Below, piece after piece: positions 1 to 8,335 of a stretch of 32,946 nt of DNA; the first letter of the stretch is position 1, and every line of letters starts with the position of its first letter. Source of the DNA: an uncultured Steroidobacter sp. (GTDB lineage: Bacteria > Pseudomonadota > Gammaproteobacteria > Steroidobacterales > Steroidobacteraceae); NCBI GenBank assembly GCA_946478975.1, contig CAMLEO010000045.1:1-32946 (forward strand). Direction: 5' to 3'. The position numbers and the translations under genes were made by a program. A model generated the notes under the pieces. It did no database searches. It saw only the letters and a list, made by a program, of their open reading frames with translations, and had not been told where the DNA came from.

Positions 1-106
1 TCGCCAGCCGCGTGATATCGGCATCGGTGATGGCGATGCGCGAGTGACTGCAGCAGTAGCCCGGGCAGGTCGCGCAGTTGTAGCGCACTTTGATGGGCGG
101 CTTCAT
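1..106 (-). CDS. YkgJ-family cysteine-cluster protein (partial, 3' end outside window)
   Basis: Only the first 35 codons are in the window. The translation begins MKPPIKVRYNCATCPGYCC and has the CxxCxxxCC cluster near the N-terminus that marks the YkgJ (UPF0153) family of predicted zinc- or iron-binding proteins of unknown reaction. The ATG (106-104) overlaps the folA stop as ATGA, so it is probably translated by coupling at the end of the lgt-thyA-SET-folA run. The C-terminal part cannot be judged. Confidence 0.7.
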   Translation of the reverse strand, partial: MKPPIKVRYNCATCPGYCCSHSRIAITDADITRLA

Positions 107-597
107 GGGTGAACCCTCTGTAGCTCGCTGAAGGTGAACGCGTGGGCGTGGCGTTCGTCGGCGGGATGATATTCCTTCGCCACCTCGCGCCATTCGCCTG
201 AGGGCAGCTCGGGAAAATAAACATCGCCGGGCACGATGGCATGCACTCGCGTCAGGTGAATAGTCTGCACCTTCGGCAGCAGCTGGCGATAGACATCTGC
301 GCCGCCGACGATGACGATTTCATCGACGTTGCCCGCGGCTGCGACCGCCTCGCTCACCGAAGCCACGGTGGTGCAGCCGGGAATCTGCAGATCGCCGCGT
401 CGGGAAACGACGATATTCAAACGACCTGGCAACGGCCGGCCGATGGAGTCGTAGGTCTTGCGTCCCATCACGATGGGCTTGCCCAAGCTCAGCGCCTTGA
501 AGCGTTTCAGATCGTCGGGCAAGCGCCACGGCAGCTGATTGCCGCTGCCGATGACGCCGTTGTCGGCGACTGCCACGATGATGGTGAGCTTGGGCAT
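103..597 (-). CDS. folA: Dihydrofolate reductase
   Basis: Reduces dihydrofolate to tetrahydrofolate with NADPH in the cytosol, regenerating the cofactor consumed by ThyA. The 164-residue protein has the usual length. The N-terminal IIVAVADNGVIG strand, the PWRLPDDL motif with the conserved acidic residue at D29 (equivalent to E. coli D27), the VMGRKTYDSIG nucleotide-binding segment and the IVIVGGADVY glycine motif are all present. The ATG at 597 follows a GAGG sequence a few bases upstream. It lies 15 bp after the SET-domain gene and overlaps the next gene by ATGA. Its proximity to thyA is a common bacterial arrangement, here interrupted by one gene. Confidence 0.97.
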   Translation of the reverse strand: MPKLTIIVAVADNGVIGSGNQLPWRLPDDLKRFKALSLGKPIVMGRKTYDSIGRPLPGRLNIVVSRRGDLQIPGCTTVASVSEAVAAAGNVDEIVIVGGADVYRQLLPKVQTIHLTRVHAIVPGDVYFPELPSGEWREVAKEYHPADERHAHAFTFSELQRVHP

Positions 598-612
598 GAG
601 GCCTCGCTATCC

Positions 613-1227
613 TTAGCGTCGCGACTTTTTCTTCGCCTTTTTCTTGACCGCCTCGCGCTTGTCCGTCGGCTCCTTGTCGAGCATGGTGCCGCGGCACTTC
701 TTGGCGCCACAGCGGCACGCATACAGCGCGAGCTCAGCGGGATCGTCCGTGCTTTCCCAGGTGAGCTGATAATCGTAACCGAGCTCCTCGCCCGGCTTGA
801 TGTCGCGGATCGCATCGATGAACACGCGGCTGTTCTCGATCACCGTTTCGCAGTTGGGATTGCAACTGTGATTGATGAAGCGCGCGTCGTTGCCGTCGAC
901 GCCGGCGTCGATCACGGTGCGATTGCTGGCGATGAACAGGAACGTATGGCCGTCGTCCTCGCCCTTCTGCTCGTAACGCGCGTCGGCTTCCGCATGCGAA
1001 ATGCGCTCGCCGAGATATTCCATGATCCGCATGCCCTTCTTGATCGGCAGCACTGCATACACGCCGCGGCCGTGAATCTTCGAGTCGCGCGCTTCGACCA
1101 GCGGCGAATTCGCCGGCGACGCCTTCTTGGCGCGCACCGGACGCCGAGCCTTGCGGACGGCTTTCTTCTGCGATCGGGACGGGCGAGCGGTATCGCGCGA
1201 CTGAGTGCGACGGTTCTGCTTGGGCAT
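613..1227 (-). CDS. SET-domain protein (predicted protein-lysine N-methyltransferase)
   Basis: The 204-residue protein has a compact SET domain from about residue 43 to 180. The GRGVYA motif is at 53-58, the SAM/knot motif NHSCNPNC at 119-126, and the catalytic-tyrosine motif ELGYDY at 148-153. A post-SET-like cysteine cluster CRCGAKKC is at 171-178; with the SET cysteine it could bind zinc. SET proteins transfer methyl groups from SAM to lysine; the substrate here is unknown. Both ends are very basic: 15 of the first 36 residues and 10 of the last 15 are Lys or Arg, resembling histone or H1 tails and suggesting nucleic-acid binding or self-methylation (inference). The gene sits between thyA and folA on the same strand, with 40 and 15 bp gaps. 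Confidence 0.9.
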   Translation of the reverse strand: MPKQNRRTQSRDTARPSRSQKKAVRKARRPVRAKKASPANSPLVEARDSKIHGRGVYAVLPIKKGMRIMEYLGERISHAEADARYEQKGEDDGHTFLFIASNRTVIDAGVDGNDARFINHSCNPNCETVIENSRVFIDAIRDIKPGEELGYDYQLTWESTDDPAELALYACRCGAKKCRGTMLDKEPTDKREAVKKKAKKKSRR

Positions 1228-1267
1228 GAGCGACTCTGGATCTCTTGGAGAATCTCTTGGACAGCGA

Positions 1268-2062
1268 TTAGACAGCGATCGGGGCCTTGATCGACGGATG
1301 CGCCTGGTAATCCTGGATCTGAAAATCTTCGTTCTGGTATTCGAAGATGGACGGCGGCTTGCGTTTGATTTCCAGCCGCGGCAGCGGATAGGGCGTGCGC
1401 TTCAGCTGCTCGTCGGCCTGATCGAGATGATTCAGATACAAGTGGCAGTCGCCGCCGGTCCAGATGAACTCGCCCGGCTCGAGGTCGCACTGCTGAGCAA
1501 ACATATGCGTGAGCAACGCGTAGGAGGCGATGTTGAACGGCACGCCGAGAAATACATCGGCGCTGCGCTGATACAACTGGCAGGACAGCTTGCCCTCGCC
1601 CACCCAGAATTGAAACAGTGCGTGGCACGGCGTGAGCGACATCTGCTCCAGTTCGCCGACGTTCCAGGCGTTGACGATGATGCGGCGGGAATCGGGATTG
1701 CGGCGGATCAGGTCGATGGTGCGGCTGATCTGGTCGATGCTCTTGCCGTCCGGCGCCGGCCAGGAGCGCCACTGTTTGCCGTAGATGGGACCGAGCTCGC
1801 CGTTCTCATCGGCCCACTCGTCCCAGATGGTCACGCCGTGGTCGTGCAGATATCTGACGTTGGTATCGCCCTTGAGAAACCACAGCAGCTCATAAACGAT
1901 GGACTTCAGGTGCAGCTTCTTGGTCGTCACCAGCGGAAAGCCCTGGGACAGATCGAAGCGGGCTTGATAGCCGAACACCGAGCGCGTGCCGGTGCCGGTG
2001 CGATCCGTCTTGACGACACCGTGGTCGCGGATGTGACGCAGCAGCTGCAGGTACTGATTCAT
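1268..2062 (-). CDS. thyA: Thymidylate synthase
   Basis: Converts dUMP to dTMP using methylenetetrahydrofolate and releases dihydrofolate. At 264 residues it matches the E. coli enzyme in length. The phosphate-binding KTDRTGTGT loop, the [14 protein letters not shown] segment, the nucleophile C146 in [11 protein letters not shown], the dUMP-binding [16 protein letters not shown] region and the C-terminal APIAV are all present. It starts 7 bp after the lgt stop, the conserved lgt-thyA order of proteobacteria. Two short direct repeats lie at and just after its stop codon. Confidence 0.98.
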   Translation of the reverse strand: MNQYLQLLRHIRDHGVVKTDRTGTGTRSVFGYQARFDLSQGFPLVTTKKLHLKSIVYELLWFLKGDTNVRYLHDHGVTIWDEWADENGELGPIYGKQWRSWPAPDGKSIDQISRTIDLIRRNPDSRRIIVNAWNVGELEQMSLTPCHALFQFWVGEGKLSCQLYQRSADVFLGVPFNIASYALLTHMFAQQCDLEPGEFIWTGGDCHLYLNHLDQADEQLKRTPYPLPRLEIKRKPPSIFEYQNEDFQIQDYQAHPSIKAPIAV

Positions 2063-2069
2063 GGCGCCG

Positions 2070-2960
2070 TCAAGAGGTGGCCGTGACGAGCCGCTTGGCT
2101 CCGTAATTGCCGCTGGCCTGCTGCTGACGGTATGCCCAGGCCATCAGGACGACGCCGGCAATGATCATCGGCAGCGACAGGATCTGACCCATGGTCACCC
2201 AATCGAAAAACAAATAACCGCGGTTTTCGTCCGGCACGCGCACGAATTCCACCGCGAACCGGCACACGCCGTAGATGATCAGGAACAATGCCGACGGCGC
2301 CAGCCTCGGCCGCTGCCTGCGAGTGAACACCCACAGGATTGCGAACAGCAACAATCCTTCGAGCGCTCCTTCATACAGCTGCGAAGCATGAACGTGCAGC
2401 ACGCAGGGATCGACGCCGAAACGCTGGCACAGCCGCGTCGCTTCCGCCGCCTGCACTGGATACAGCGGCGCGGGATCGACGATGAAGCCCCACGCCACCG
2501 ACGTTTGTTTGCCCCACAACTCGCCGTTGATGAAGTTGCCGATGCGCCCGGCGAAAATGCCGATGCCCGGCAGCGGCGCCAGGAAGTCGAGCACGTCGGG
2601 GAAGCGGCGCGCACGCTGACGAGAGAAGATCAGCACTGCGATGACCACGCCGATGAAGCCGCCGTGGAACGACATGCCGCCTTCCCAGATGCGAAAGATG
2701 GTGAGCGGATCCTGCAGCACCTGCTCGCCGCCGTAGAACGTGATCCAGCCCAGCCGGCCGCCGAGAATCACGCCGATGGCGGAATAGAAAATCAGGTCGT
2801 CGACCTCGGTGGGCTGCCAGGTCGAGTCCGGCCGCGCGGCGCGCCGGCGTGCCAGCCACCAGGCGGCCGCAAAACCGATGACGTACATCAGGCCATACCA
2901 GCGCACCGCCAGCTTGCCCACCGAGAAGATGATCGGATCGATCGCGGGGTATGGAATCAT
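2070..2960 (-). CDS. lgt: Phosphatidylglycerol:prolipoprotein diacylglyceryl transferase
   Basis: Inner-membrane enzyme that moves diacylglycerol from phosphatidylglycerol to the lipobox cysteine, the first step of lipoprotein maturation. The 296-residue protein begins [15 protein letters not shown], typical for Lgt. I chose the ATG at 2960; the longer open frame adds an Arg-rich stretch overlapping rlmI that is not Lgt-like. It contains the conserved HGGFIG motif (H99) and the Lgt signature [13 protein letters not shown] (R139), and several hydrophobic helices including C-terminal [16 protein letters not shown]. It is followed after 7 bp by thyA. Confidence 0.97.
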   Translation of the reverse strand: MIPYPAIDPIIFSVGKLAVRWYGLMYVIGFAAAWWLARRRAARPDSTWQPTEVDDLIFYSAIGVILGGRLGWITFYGGEQVLQDPLTIFRIWEGGMSFHGGFIGVVIAVLIFSRQRARRFPDVLDFLAPLPGIGIFAGRIGNFINGELWGKQTSVAWGFIVDPAPLYPVQAAEATRLCQRFGVDPCVLHVHASQLYEGALEGLLLFAILWVFTRRQRPRLAPSALFLIIYGVCRFAVEFVRVPDENRGYLFFDWVTMGQILSLPMIIAGVVLMAWAYRQQQASGNYGAKRLVTATS

Positions 2961-2994
2961 TGTCGGGCGAGTATAACGTGAGCCGCGGCGCCGC

Positions 2995-4218
2995 CTATTC
3001 CGAGACGACGCGGCAGAAAAACGCCTTGAGATAGCGCGTTTCCGGAATCGCCGGATGGATCGGATGGTCGGGCGCCTGACCACCGACTTCCACCACCTGG
3101 GCAAACCGGCCGAGATGGCGCGCGGCGCGCTGGATGGCGGTCAGCAGGTGATCGGGTTCGAGATGATACGAACAGGAGCACGACACCAGGATGCCGTCGC
3201 GCTCCAGCAACTGCATGGCGAGCTGATTGAGCCGCTTGTACGCGGCCTCGCCCTTGGGCACGTCTTTTTTACGTTTGATGAAGGCCGGCGGATCGATGAT
3301 CACGACATCGAAGCGGCGGCCCTGCGTGTGCAGCGATTCCAGCACGTCGAACGCGTCGCCCTTGATCACGCCCGGCTTCAAACCGTTCGCGGCCGCGCTC
3401 GCCTGCAATTGTTCCAAAGCCGCCGCGGACGAATCGACGCACGTCGCTTCGGTCGCACCTGCTTTGAGCGCACCCAGGCCCCACGCACCGAGATAGCTGA
3501 ACACATCCAGCACACGCGCCCCGCCGACGTATTTGCGCAGCGCCAAGCGGTTCGAGGCCTGATCGAAAAACCAGCCGGTTTTCTGGCCCGAGCCGAGCGG
3601 CACCTGGAAATTGACGCCACCCTCGTCGACCGTCACGAACTCGGGCACATCGCCGAACACTGTTTCCACGTAGTTCGGCAGCCCTTCGAGCTCGCGCACG
3701 CCGGCGTCGTTCTTCCACACCAGTGCCGCCGGCGCGATGACCTTTTTCACCGCCTCTTCGATCTGCGGACGCAGCGCCTCCATGCCGGCCGTCGCGATCT
3801 GCCCGACGATGACATCGCCGAAACGATCCAGCACCAGTCCCGGCAACGCATCGGACTCGCCGTACACCAGCCGATAAAACGGCTTTTCATACAGCGAGCG
3901 GCGCAGCGCTTGCGCCACTTGTAAGCGATGCACGAATAACGATTTATCCGGCGGATATCTGGCGTCCCGGCCGAGAATGCGGGCGCTGATCAGCGAACGC
4001 GGGTTCACATAAGCGTAGCCCAGGAACTTGTCGCGGTCGGAAACGATCCGGCATAGCGCGCCGGGCTCGAAGTCCGTCAGCGGCGTGCGGGCGGTGTCCA
4101 CTTCGTTGGAAAACACCCACAGGTGGCCCGCCGCCAGACGACGGTCTTCGCCGCGCTTCAGGCGCAACTCCGGCAGCTCAAGCTGCGTAGATCTCGATGT
4201 GTCGGTTGAGGTGTTCAT
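2995..4218 (-). CDS. rlmI: 23S rRNA m5C methyltransferase, RlmI family
   Basis: Predicted SAM-dependent methyltransferase of the RlmI family, which makes m5C1962 in E. coli 23S rRNA. The 407-residue protein has an N-terminal PUA-like RNA-binding region (about 15-90), a central linking domain and a C-terminal Rossmann methyltransferase domain. The SAM motif [19 protein letters not shown] is at about 236-254, the catalytic-loop IIDPPAF at about 307-313 and the cysteine motif SCSCSYH at about 346-352. It starts at the ATG at 4218, only 18 bp from the divergent gene at 4237. It lies 34 bp upstream of lgt and may share its transcript. Other RlmI/RlmK-like specificities cannot be excluded from sequence alone. 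Confidence 0.9.
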   Translation of the reverse strand: MNTSTDTSRSTQLELPELRLKRGEDRRLAAGHLWVFSNEVDTARTPLTDFEPGALCRIVSDRDKFLGYAYVNPRSLISARILGRDARYPPDKSLFVHRLQVAQALRRSLYEKPFYRLVYGESDALPGLVLDRFGDVIVGQIATAGMEALRPQIEEAVKKVIAPAALVWKNDAGVRELEGLPNYVETVFGDVPEFVTVDEGGVNFQVPLGSGQKTGWFFDQASNRLALRKYVGGARVLDVFSYLGAWGLGALKAGATEATCVDSSAAALEQLQASAAANGLKPGVIKGDAFDVLESLHTQGRRFDVVIIDPPAFIKRKKDVPKGEAAYKRLNQLAMQLLERDGILVSCSCSYHLEPDHLLTAIQRAARHLGRFAQVVEVGGQAPDHPIHPAIPETRYLKAFFCRVVSE

Positions 4219-4231
4219 TTAAAGTGGGCGC

Positions 4232-4259
4232 ATTCTATGCACGATTCAACACACCGCAA
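4232..4259 (-). promoter_or_regulatory. Candidate sigma70-type promoter for rlmI
   Basis: On the minus strand TTGCGG (4259-4254) is followed after 16 bases by TAGAAT (4237-4232), a five-of-six match to the -10 consensus. Predicted transcription would start about 7 bases later, leaving a leader of under 15 nucleotides. The -35 match is weak. The -10 overlaps the start codon of the divergent gene at 4237. Confidence 0.35.
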
Positions 4260-6321
4260 CCGCCCGTCGAATCGACTGGCGGCTGAAACCAGCCCCTATC
4301 TGCTCCAGCACGCCGCCAACCCGGTCGACTGGTATCCGTGGGGCGAGGCGGCGCTCAGCCGCGCGCAGCAGGAAAACAAGCCGATTCTGCTGTCGATCGG
4401 CTACTCGGCGTGCCATTGGTGTCACGTCATGGCGCATGAATCGTTCGAGGATCCGGCCACCGCGGCGGTGATGAACGAACTGTTCGTGAACGTCAAAGTG
4501 GACCGCGAAGAGCGCCCCGACCTGGACCGCATCTATCAAATCGCGCAGCAGATGCTCACCCAGCGCGGCGGCGGCTGGCCGCTCACCATGTTTCTTTCGC
4601 CGGGCGACCAGCGACCGTTTTTCGGCGGCACCTATTTTCCCAAGCACGCCGGCCACGGCCTGCCGGCGTTCACCGATCTGTTGCAGCGGGTGGCCGAGTT
4701 CTATCGCTCGCACACCGAGGAGATCGCCCAGCAAAGCGCAGCGCTCAAAGATGCGTTCGATCAACTGCAAGCGCCGCCCGCCTCCGGCGACACACCTCTC
4801 ACTGCCGAGCCGCTGCGAGCGGCACGCGAACAACTCGCAGGACAGTTCGATGCTGAATTCGGCGGCTTCGGCAGCGCGCCGAAATTTCCTCATCCGACTC
4901 ACATCGATTTTTTGATGCGCCAATGGCGAGCGACTGCCGGCAGCGACGAGCCCGATCTGCATTCGCTGTACATGGCAACGCTGACGCTCAAGCGCATGGC
5001 CGATGGCGGCATGTACGACCAGCTCGGCGGCGGCTTCGCGCGCTACAGCGTCGATCAGTATTGGATGATTCCGCACTTCGAGAAGATGCTGTACGACAAC
5101 GGCCAGCTGTTGCGCAGTTATGCCAACGCCGCGCTGGCCACCGGCGAACCGTTGTTCAAGCGCATTGCTTCGGAAACCGCCGATTGGTTGATTCGTGACA
5201 TGCGCGCGCCCGAAGGCGGCTTCTGGTCGGCGCTCGATGCGGATTCGGAAGGTCACGAAGGCTGGTTCTACGTGTGGCAGCCGGATGAAGTCGTGAGCGT
5301 GCTCAGCCGCGACGATTACGAAGTGTTCTCGCGCCGCTTCGGGCTCGACCGCGAAGCGAACTTCGAAGGCTCGCACTGGCATTTGCACGTGTTTCGTTCC
5401 GAAGAAGACATCGCCGGCGAATTGCACCTGGACGTTGCTGAAGTCGAGCAGCGCTTGAATCGCGCCCGCGCCGCTCTGCTCGATGTTCGCAATCGTCGCG
5501 TGTGGCCGGGCCGGGACGAAAAAGTGCTCACTGCCTGGAACGGACTCACGATCAGCGGCATGGCTGTCGCCGCGCGAGTGCTGAATCGCAGCGACCTGGC
5601 GGACGCCGCCTGTCGCGCAGTCGATTTCATTCGCACGACTTGCTGGCAAGACCGGCGCTTGCTCGCCACATACAAAGACGGCCGCGCCCGCTTCGCCGCT
5701 TATCTGGACGATCATGCATTCCTGCTCGATGGCTTGATCGAGCTGCTGCAAACCCGCTGGCGCAGCGCCGATCTGCAATTCGCCATCGAGCTTGCGGACG
5801 CGCTGCTGGAACACTTTGAAGATCGCGAGCACGGCGGTTTTTACTTTACTGCCGACGATCACGAGCAGCTCATGCATCGCTCGCGCTCGTTCGCCGATGA
5901 AGCTGTGCCTGCGGGGAATTCGATCGCTGCGCAGTCGTTGACCAAGCTCGGGCTGCTGCTCGGAGACACGCGCTACCTGGACGCAGCGGCGAAAACGATT
6001 CGCGCGGCGTGGCCTGCTTTGCAGCACTATCCGCACGCTCACACTTCGCTGCTGGTCGCGCTCGAAGAACATTTGCAGCCGCCGGAAGTGGTGATCGTGC
6101 GCGGCGTCACCCGCGAGGTGGCCGAGTGGCGCGACGAATTAGCAAAAATGTATGCGCCCCGACGGCTGGTCTTCGCAATTCCTGCGGACGCCGGCGCGCT
6201 GCCGGCTGCGATCGCTGATAAAAAACCCTTAGCGGAAACGGCAGCATATGTCTGCCGCGGCATGACGTGTTCAGCGCCGGTACGTTCGTTGTCGGCGCTG
6301 GCAGCGCTTACTCGAAACTAG
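4237..6321 (+). CDS. DUF255 thioredoxin-fold protein (YyaL / SPATA20 family)
   Basis: The 694-residue protein has an N-terminal thioredoxin-like DUF255 domain opening with [21 protein letters not shown], carrying the CHWC motif at 59-62 in [13 protein letters not shown] and the family motif [12 protein letters not shown] long alpha/alpha-toroid region follows, like N-acylglucosamine 2-epimerase or glycosidase folds, with segments such as [25 protein letters not shown], a family hallmark. The biochemical role of this family (B. subtilis YyaL, mammalian SPATA20) is not established; a cytosolic redox or carbohydrate-linked function is only a guess. No signal peptide is visible. Its stop codon shares bases with the convergent gene at 6318. 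Confidence 0.92.
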   Translation: MHDSTHRNRPSNRLAAETSPYLLQHAANPVDWYPWGEAALSRAQQENKPILLSIGYSACHWCHVMAHESFEDPATAAVMNELFVNVKVDREERPDLDRIYQIAQQMLTQRGGGWPLTMFLSPGDQRPFFGGTYFPKHAGHGLPAFTDLLQRVAEFYRSHTEEIAQQSAALKDAFDQLQAPPASGDTPLTAEPLRAAREQLAGQFDAEFGGFGSAPKFPHPTHIDFLMRQWRATAGSDEPDLHSLYMATLTLKRMADGGMYDQLGGGFARYSVDQYWMIPHFEKMLYDNGQLLRSYANAALATGEPLFKRIASETADWLIRDMRAPEGGFWSALDADSEGHEGWFYVWQPDEVVSVLSRDDYEVFSRRFGLDREANFEGSHWHLHVFRSEEDIAGELHLDVAEVEQRLNRARAALLDVRNRRVWPGRDEKVLTAWNGLTISGMAVAARVLNRSDLADAACRAVDFIRTTCWQDRRLLATYKDGRARFAAYLDDHAFLLDGLIELLQTRWRSADLQFAIELADALLEHFEDREHGGFYFTADDHEQLMHRSRSFADEAVPAGNSIAAQSLTKLGLLLGDTRYLDAAAKTIRAAWPALQHYPHAHTSLLVALEEHLQPPEVVIVRGVTREVAEWRDELAKMYAPRRLVFAIPADAGALPAAIADKKPLAETAAYVCRGMTCSAPVRSLSALAALTRN

Positions 6322-6728
6322 AGCTTTTTAACGGCCTTTTGTTTTTTCTTCGCCTGTTTCATGTGGCGGGAGCGTTCGATGCCGGCGAGCTGCTTGGCGC
6401 GTGCCGATTCGATGGCGGCGTTCAACGCTCGCTCGCCCCAGACCTTGAGCTGCTCGGCGTCGTTGACGATGTCCGGCGGCACTTCGTGATGATCGGTGGT
6501 GAGATCGAACGCGTTCGGGTACGGCTTGAACTGCTGCATGCCCCGCGCGACATAATCATCGAGATTGCTCTTGTCGGTGTGCAGGTACAGCTTGTCCCCC
6601 ATCACGATGCCCAGCAATCGCTCGTCGATGAACACGCCTACGCCGCCGAAAATCGCACGACTGGAAATTCGCCCGAGCGGCGCGAGCTGTTCTGCGACGT
6701 AACTGGCCAGGCTCGACTTGACGCGCAT
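6318..6728 (-). CDS. TfoX/Sxy N-terminal-domain protein
   Basis: The 136-residue protein matches the TfoX N-terminal domain: a segment around residues 15-50 with the [20 protein letters not shown] pattern, then a DKLYLHTD strand. It lacks the C-terminal helix-hairpin-helix domain of full-length Sxy and instead ends in a Lys-rich tail ([13 protein letters not shown]). Full-length TfoX/Sxy promotes competence gene expression; single-domain relatives are widespread and mostly uncharacterised, so a competence role should not be assumed. The ATG at 6728 lies about 45 bp downstream of a candidate promoter embedded in an inverted repeat. It converges on the DUF255 gene and overlaps it by 3 bases in the stop codons plus one. 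Confidence 0.85.
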   Translation of the reverse strand: MRVKSSLASYVAEQLAPLGRISSRAIFGGVGVFIDERLLGIVMGDKLYLHTDKSNLDDYVARGMQQFKPYPNAFDLTTDHHEVPPDIVNDAEQLKVWGERALNAAIESARAKQLAGIERSRHMKQAKKKQKAVKKL

Positions 6729-6772
6729 ATCGAGCTACTCACTCTTCCTGAATGCTTCCGAGCACGGCCGCG

Positions 6773-6801
6773 AGTTTACATCGCAAGCCCTCGCTGTAAA
6801 C
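6773..6801 (-). promoter_or_regulatory. Candidate promoter with overlapping 7-bp inverted repeat (possible operator)
   Basis: The plus strand shows GTTTACA (6774-6780) and its exact reverse complement TGTAAAC (6795-6801), separated by 14 bases. On the minus strand the same bases give TTTACA (-35, five of six), a 16-base spacer and TAAACT (-10, four of six), directed at the TfoX-domain gene. The two half-sites therefore fall on the -35 and -10 boxes, as expected for a repressor operator. No known regulator is recognised. Confidence 0.45.
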
Positions 6802-6864
6802 CTGCGATCGTCACTAACTGGCGACAGTGTGCGCCAATCGACACGACCAAACAGGACCGAAAGG

Positions 6865-7311
6865 TTAGGTCTTGGGGTGAATTTGCGCCAGCTGTTGGCG
6901 AATTAAGTCACGCATCGGGCCATGCGTGGCTGGGTCGAAATCCGGTGCCTGCTGCCAGTCGTAAGCCCACGGGTTGTTGGTGCGCATGGCGAGCGGCTCG
7001 TGGGTGTAGCGCGGGTGAACATGCGCATGCAGCGCTGGTTCGACGTTGCCGAAGATTGCGTAATTGATCCGCAGCGCGCCAGTCACGGCCAGCACCGCGT
7101 CGCCCAGCAGGCCGAGCTCGGACATGAACTGATCGCGATCGCGCGGGCTGAGCGCGTTGAGGTGCGGCACCACCGGATCGGGCAACAGCAAACAATAGCC
7201 TTCGAGCACTTGTTTGCGGCCCATCACCGCCCAGCCCGAGCGCAGGCGTGCAATGACGGTGGGATCGCCCTGGCGGCAGCTCTCGACCCACCGATGGATG
7301 GCAGTGGTCAT
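6865..7311 (-). CDS. HIT-family protein (nucleotide hydrolase/transferase fold)
   Basis: The 148-residue protein carries the histidine triad HAHVHPRY near residue 110, with the preceding strand AIFGNVEPALH, as in the HIT superfamily that acts on nucleoside phosphoramidates or dinucleoside polyphosphates. I use the ATG at 7311 (MTTAIHRWVESC); the longer open frame extends into the DUF486 gene without support. The start overlaps the DUF486 stop as ATGA. It is the last gene of the four-gene operon beginning at 9567. The exact substrate cannot be read from the sequence. Confidence 0.88.
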   Translation of the reverse strand: MTTAIHRWVESCRQGDPTVIARLRSGWAVMGRKQVLEGYCLLLPDPVVPHLNALSPRDRDQFMSELGLLGDAVLAVTGALRINYAIFGNVEPALHAHVHPRYTHEPLAMRTNNPWAYDWQQAPDFDPATHGPMRDLIRQQLAQIHPKT

Positions 7312-7649
7312 TTGCGAAACACGAAATAAACGGCGCCCAGCATGCACAGCGCCGCCCACAGGTAATCGAGCTTGAGCGGCTGGCGCATGTATAACATCAC
7401 GAACGGCACGAACACCGTCAGCGTGATCACTTCCTGCAGGATCTTCAGCTGCGGCAGCGACAGCACCGTGTAACCGATGCGGTTCGCCGGAACCTGCAGC
7501 AGATATTCGAACAACGCCACGCCCCAGCTCAGCAGCGCCGCGACCACCCACGGCTTTTGATTCAGGTGCTTCAGGTGCGCGTACCACGCGAACGTCATGA
7601 ACACGTTCGAAAACGTCAGCAGCACAATTGTCCGGACAACGGGATTCAT
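7308..7649 (-). CDS. DUF486 small membrane protein (DMT-like)
   Basis: The 113-residue protein has four predicted membrane helices (about 5-25, 33-52, 70-88 and 93-111), starting MNPVVRTIVLLTFSNVFMTFAWYAH. The family motif LFEYLLQVPANRIGY is present. DUF486 proteins resemble half-size drug/metabolite transporters; no substrate is known. The start at 7649 overlaps the ComB-like stop by ATGA and its own stop overlaps the HIT gene start by ATGA, so all three are probably translationally coupled. Confidence 0.88.
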   Translation of the reverse strand: MNPVVRTIVLLTFSNVFMTFAWYAHLKHLNQKPWVVAALLSWGVALFEYLLQVPANRIGYTVLSLPQLKILQEVITLTVFVPFVMLYMRQPLKLDYLWAALCMLGAVYFVFRK

Positions 7650-8335
7650 ACGTCGATGCGGCGTAAACGAGGCGGCGCGTGCGAGCGATCGAGCTGCAGG
7701 ACGAAGTCGAACACATCGACTCGCGTGCACAGCTCGAAGTCGCGCTCCGGTGCGAAATCACAGGCGGGATCGAAAAACTTCTGCGCGCTGGAGGCGCCAC
7801 GCAGGCGCTCGCGAATGCCGTCCGTCGGCATCGGATCGCCCATCAGCCGGGAACGCAGCAACTCGGCGCAGAGATCGTCTTCATCTGAATTCTCACGCGC
7901 TTCGTGGCCCATGCGGACGATGGTCACGATCTGCGGCTGACGCGCTTGGATATAACGCACGATCGCGGCGGCGTTGACCAGTGCACCGGTGATCACTTCG
8001 TCGGCCTGCAAGGCATTCGTCAGGCCCTGCGTGCCGGCGTGCGTGGTGTGAATGAGCGTGCGGCCGGCAACGTCGATTTGTTCCAGGTCGCTGGGTGAAT
8101 TGCCGCAGTCGAAGCCAGGCAGCTTGCGGGCGTGACGTTCGCCGATCAGCAGCCAGTCCGGATGCTGGCGCTTCAGCTCGCGCGCATCCTCGACCGCTCC
8201 GACGGGAATGACGGCCGCCGCGCCGCGTGAGAACGCGTACGCGGCGACCGAGAAGGCTCGAAACACATCGATGACGACAGCGATGCCCTGCGCTGCCTGA
8301 GCGCCGGGAACCCGGTCGACGACTCGAACTTGCAC
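7646..8335 (-). CDS. 2-phosphosulfolactate phosphatase-like (ComB family)
   Basis: The 229-residue protein matches the ComB fold family, with AVVIDVFRAFSVAAYAF near the N-terminus, the GERHARKLPGFDCGNSP segment (Gly-Asn-Ser-Pro is typical of the family) and TLIHTTHAGTQGL in the middle. Characterised ComB dephosphorylates 2-phosphosulfolactate in methanogen coenzyme M synthesis, but many bacteria carry homologues without that pathway, so the substrate here is uncertain. The start codon is GTG at 8335 and shares one base with the TAG stop of the upstream decarboxylase (TAGTG). No other sulfolactate genes are visible in the window. Confidence 0.82.
   Translation of the reverse strand: MQVRVVDRVPGAQAAQGIAVVIDVFRAFSVAAYAFSRGAAAVIPVGAVEDARELKRQHPDWLLIGERHARKLPGFDCGNSPSDLEQIDVAGRTLIHTTHAGTQGLTNALQADEVITGALVNAAAIVRYIQARQPQIVTIVRMGHEARENSDEDDLCAELLRSRLMGDPMPTDGIRERLRGASSAQKFFDPACDFAPERDFELCTRVDVFDFVLQLDRSHAPPRLRRIDV

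Noticed and set aside
241..1290. Long plus-strand frame of 349 codons opposite folA and the SET gene
   Set aside because: It is antisense to two clearly recognisable genes, has a composition of a shadow frame and shows no domain.
2961..3104. N-terminal extension of lgt
   Set aside because: Arg-rich sequence from inside rlmI without Lgt similarity; MIPYPAIDP is the standard start.
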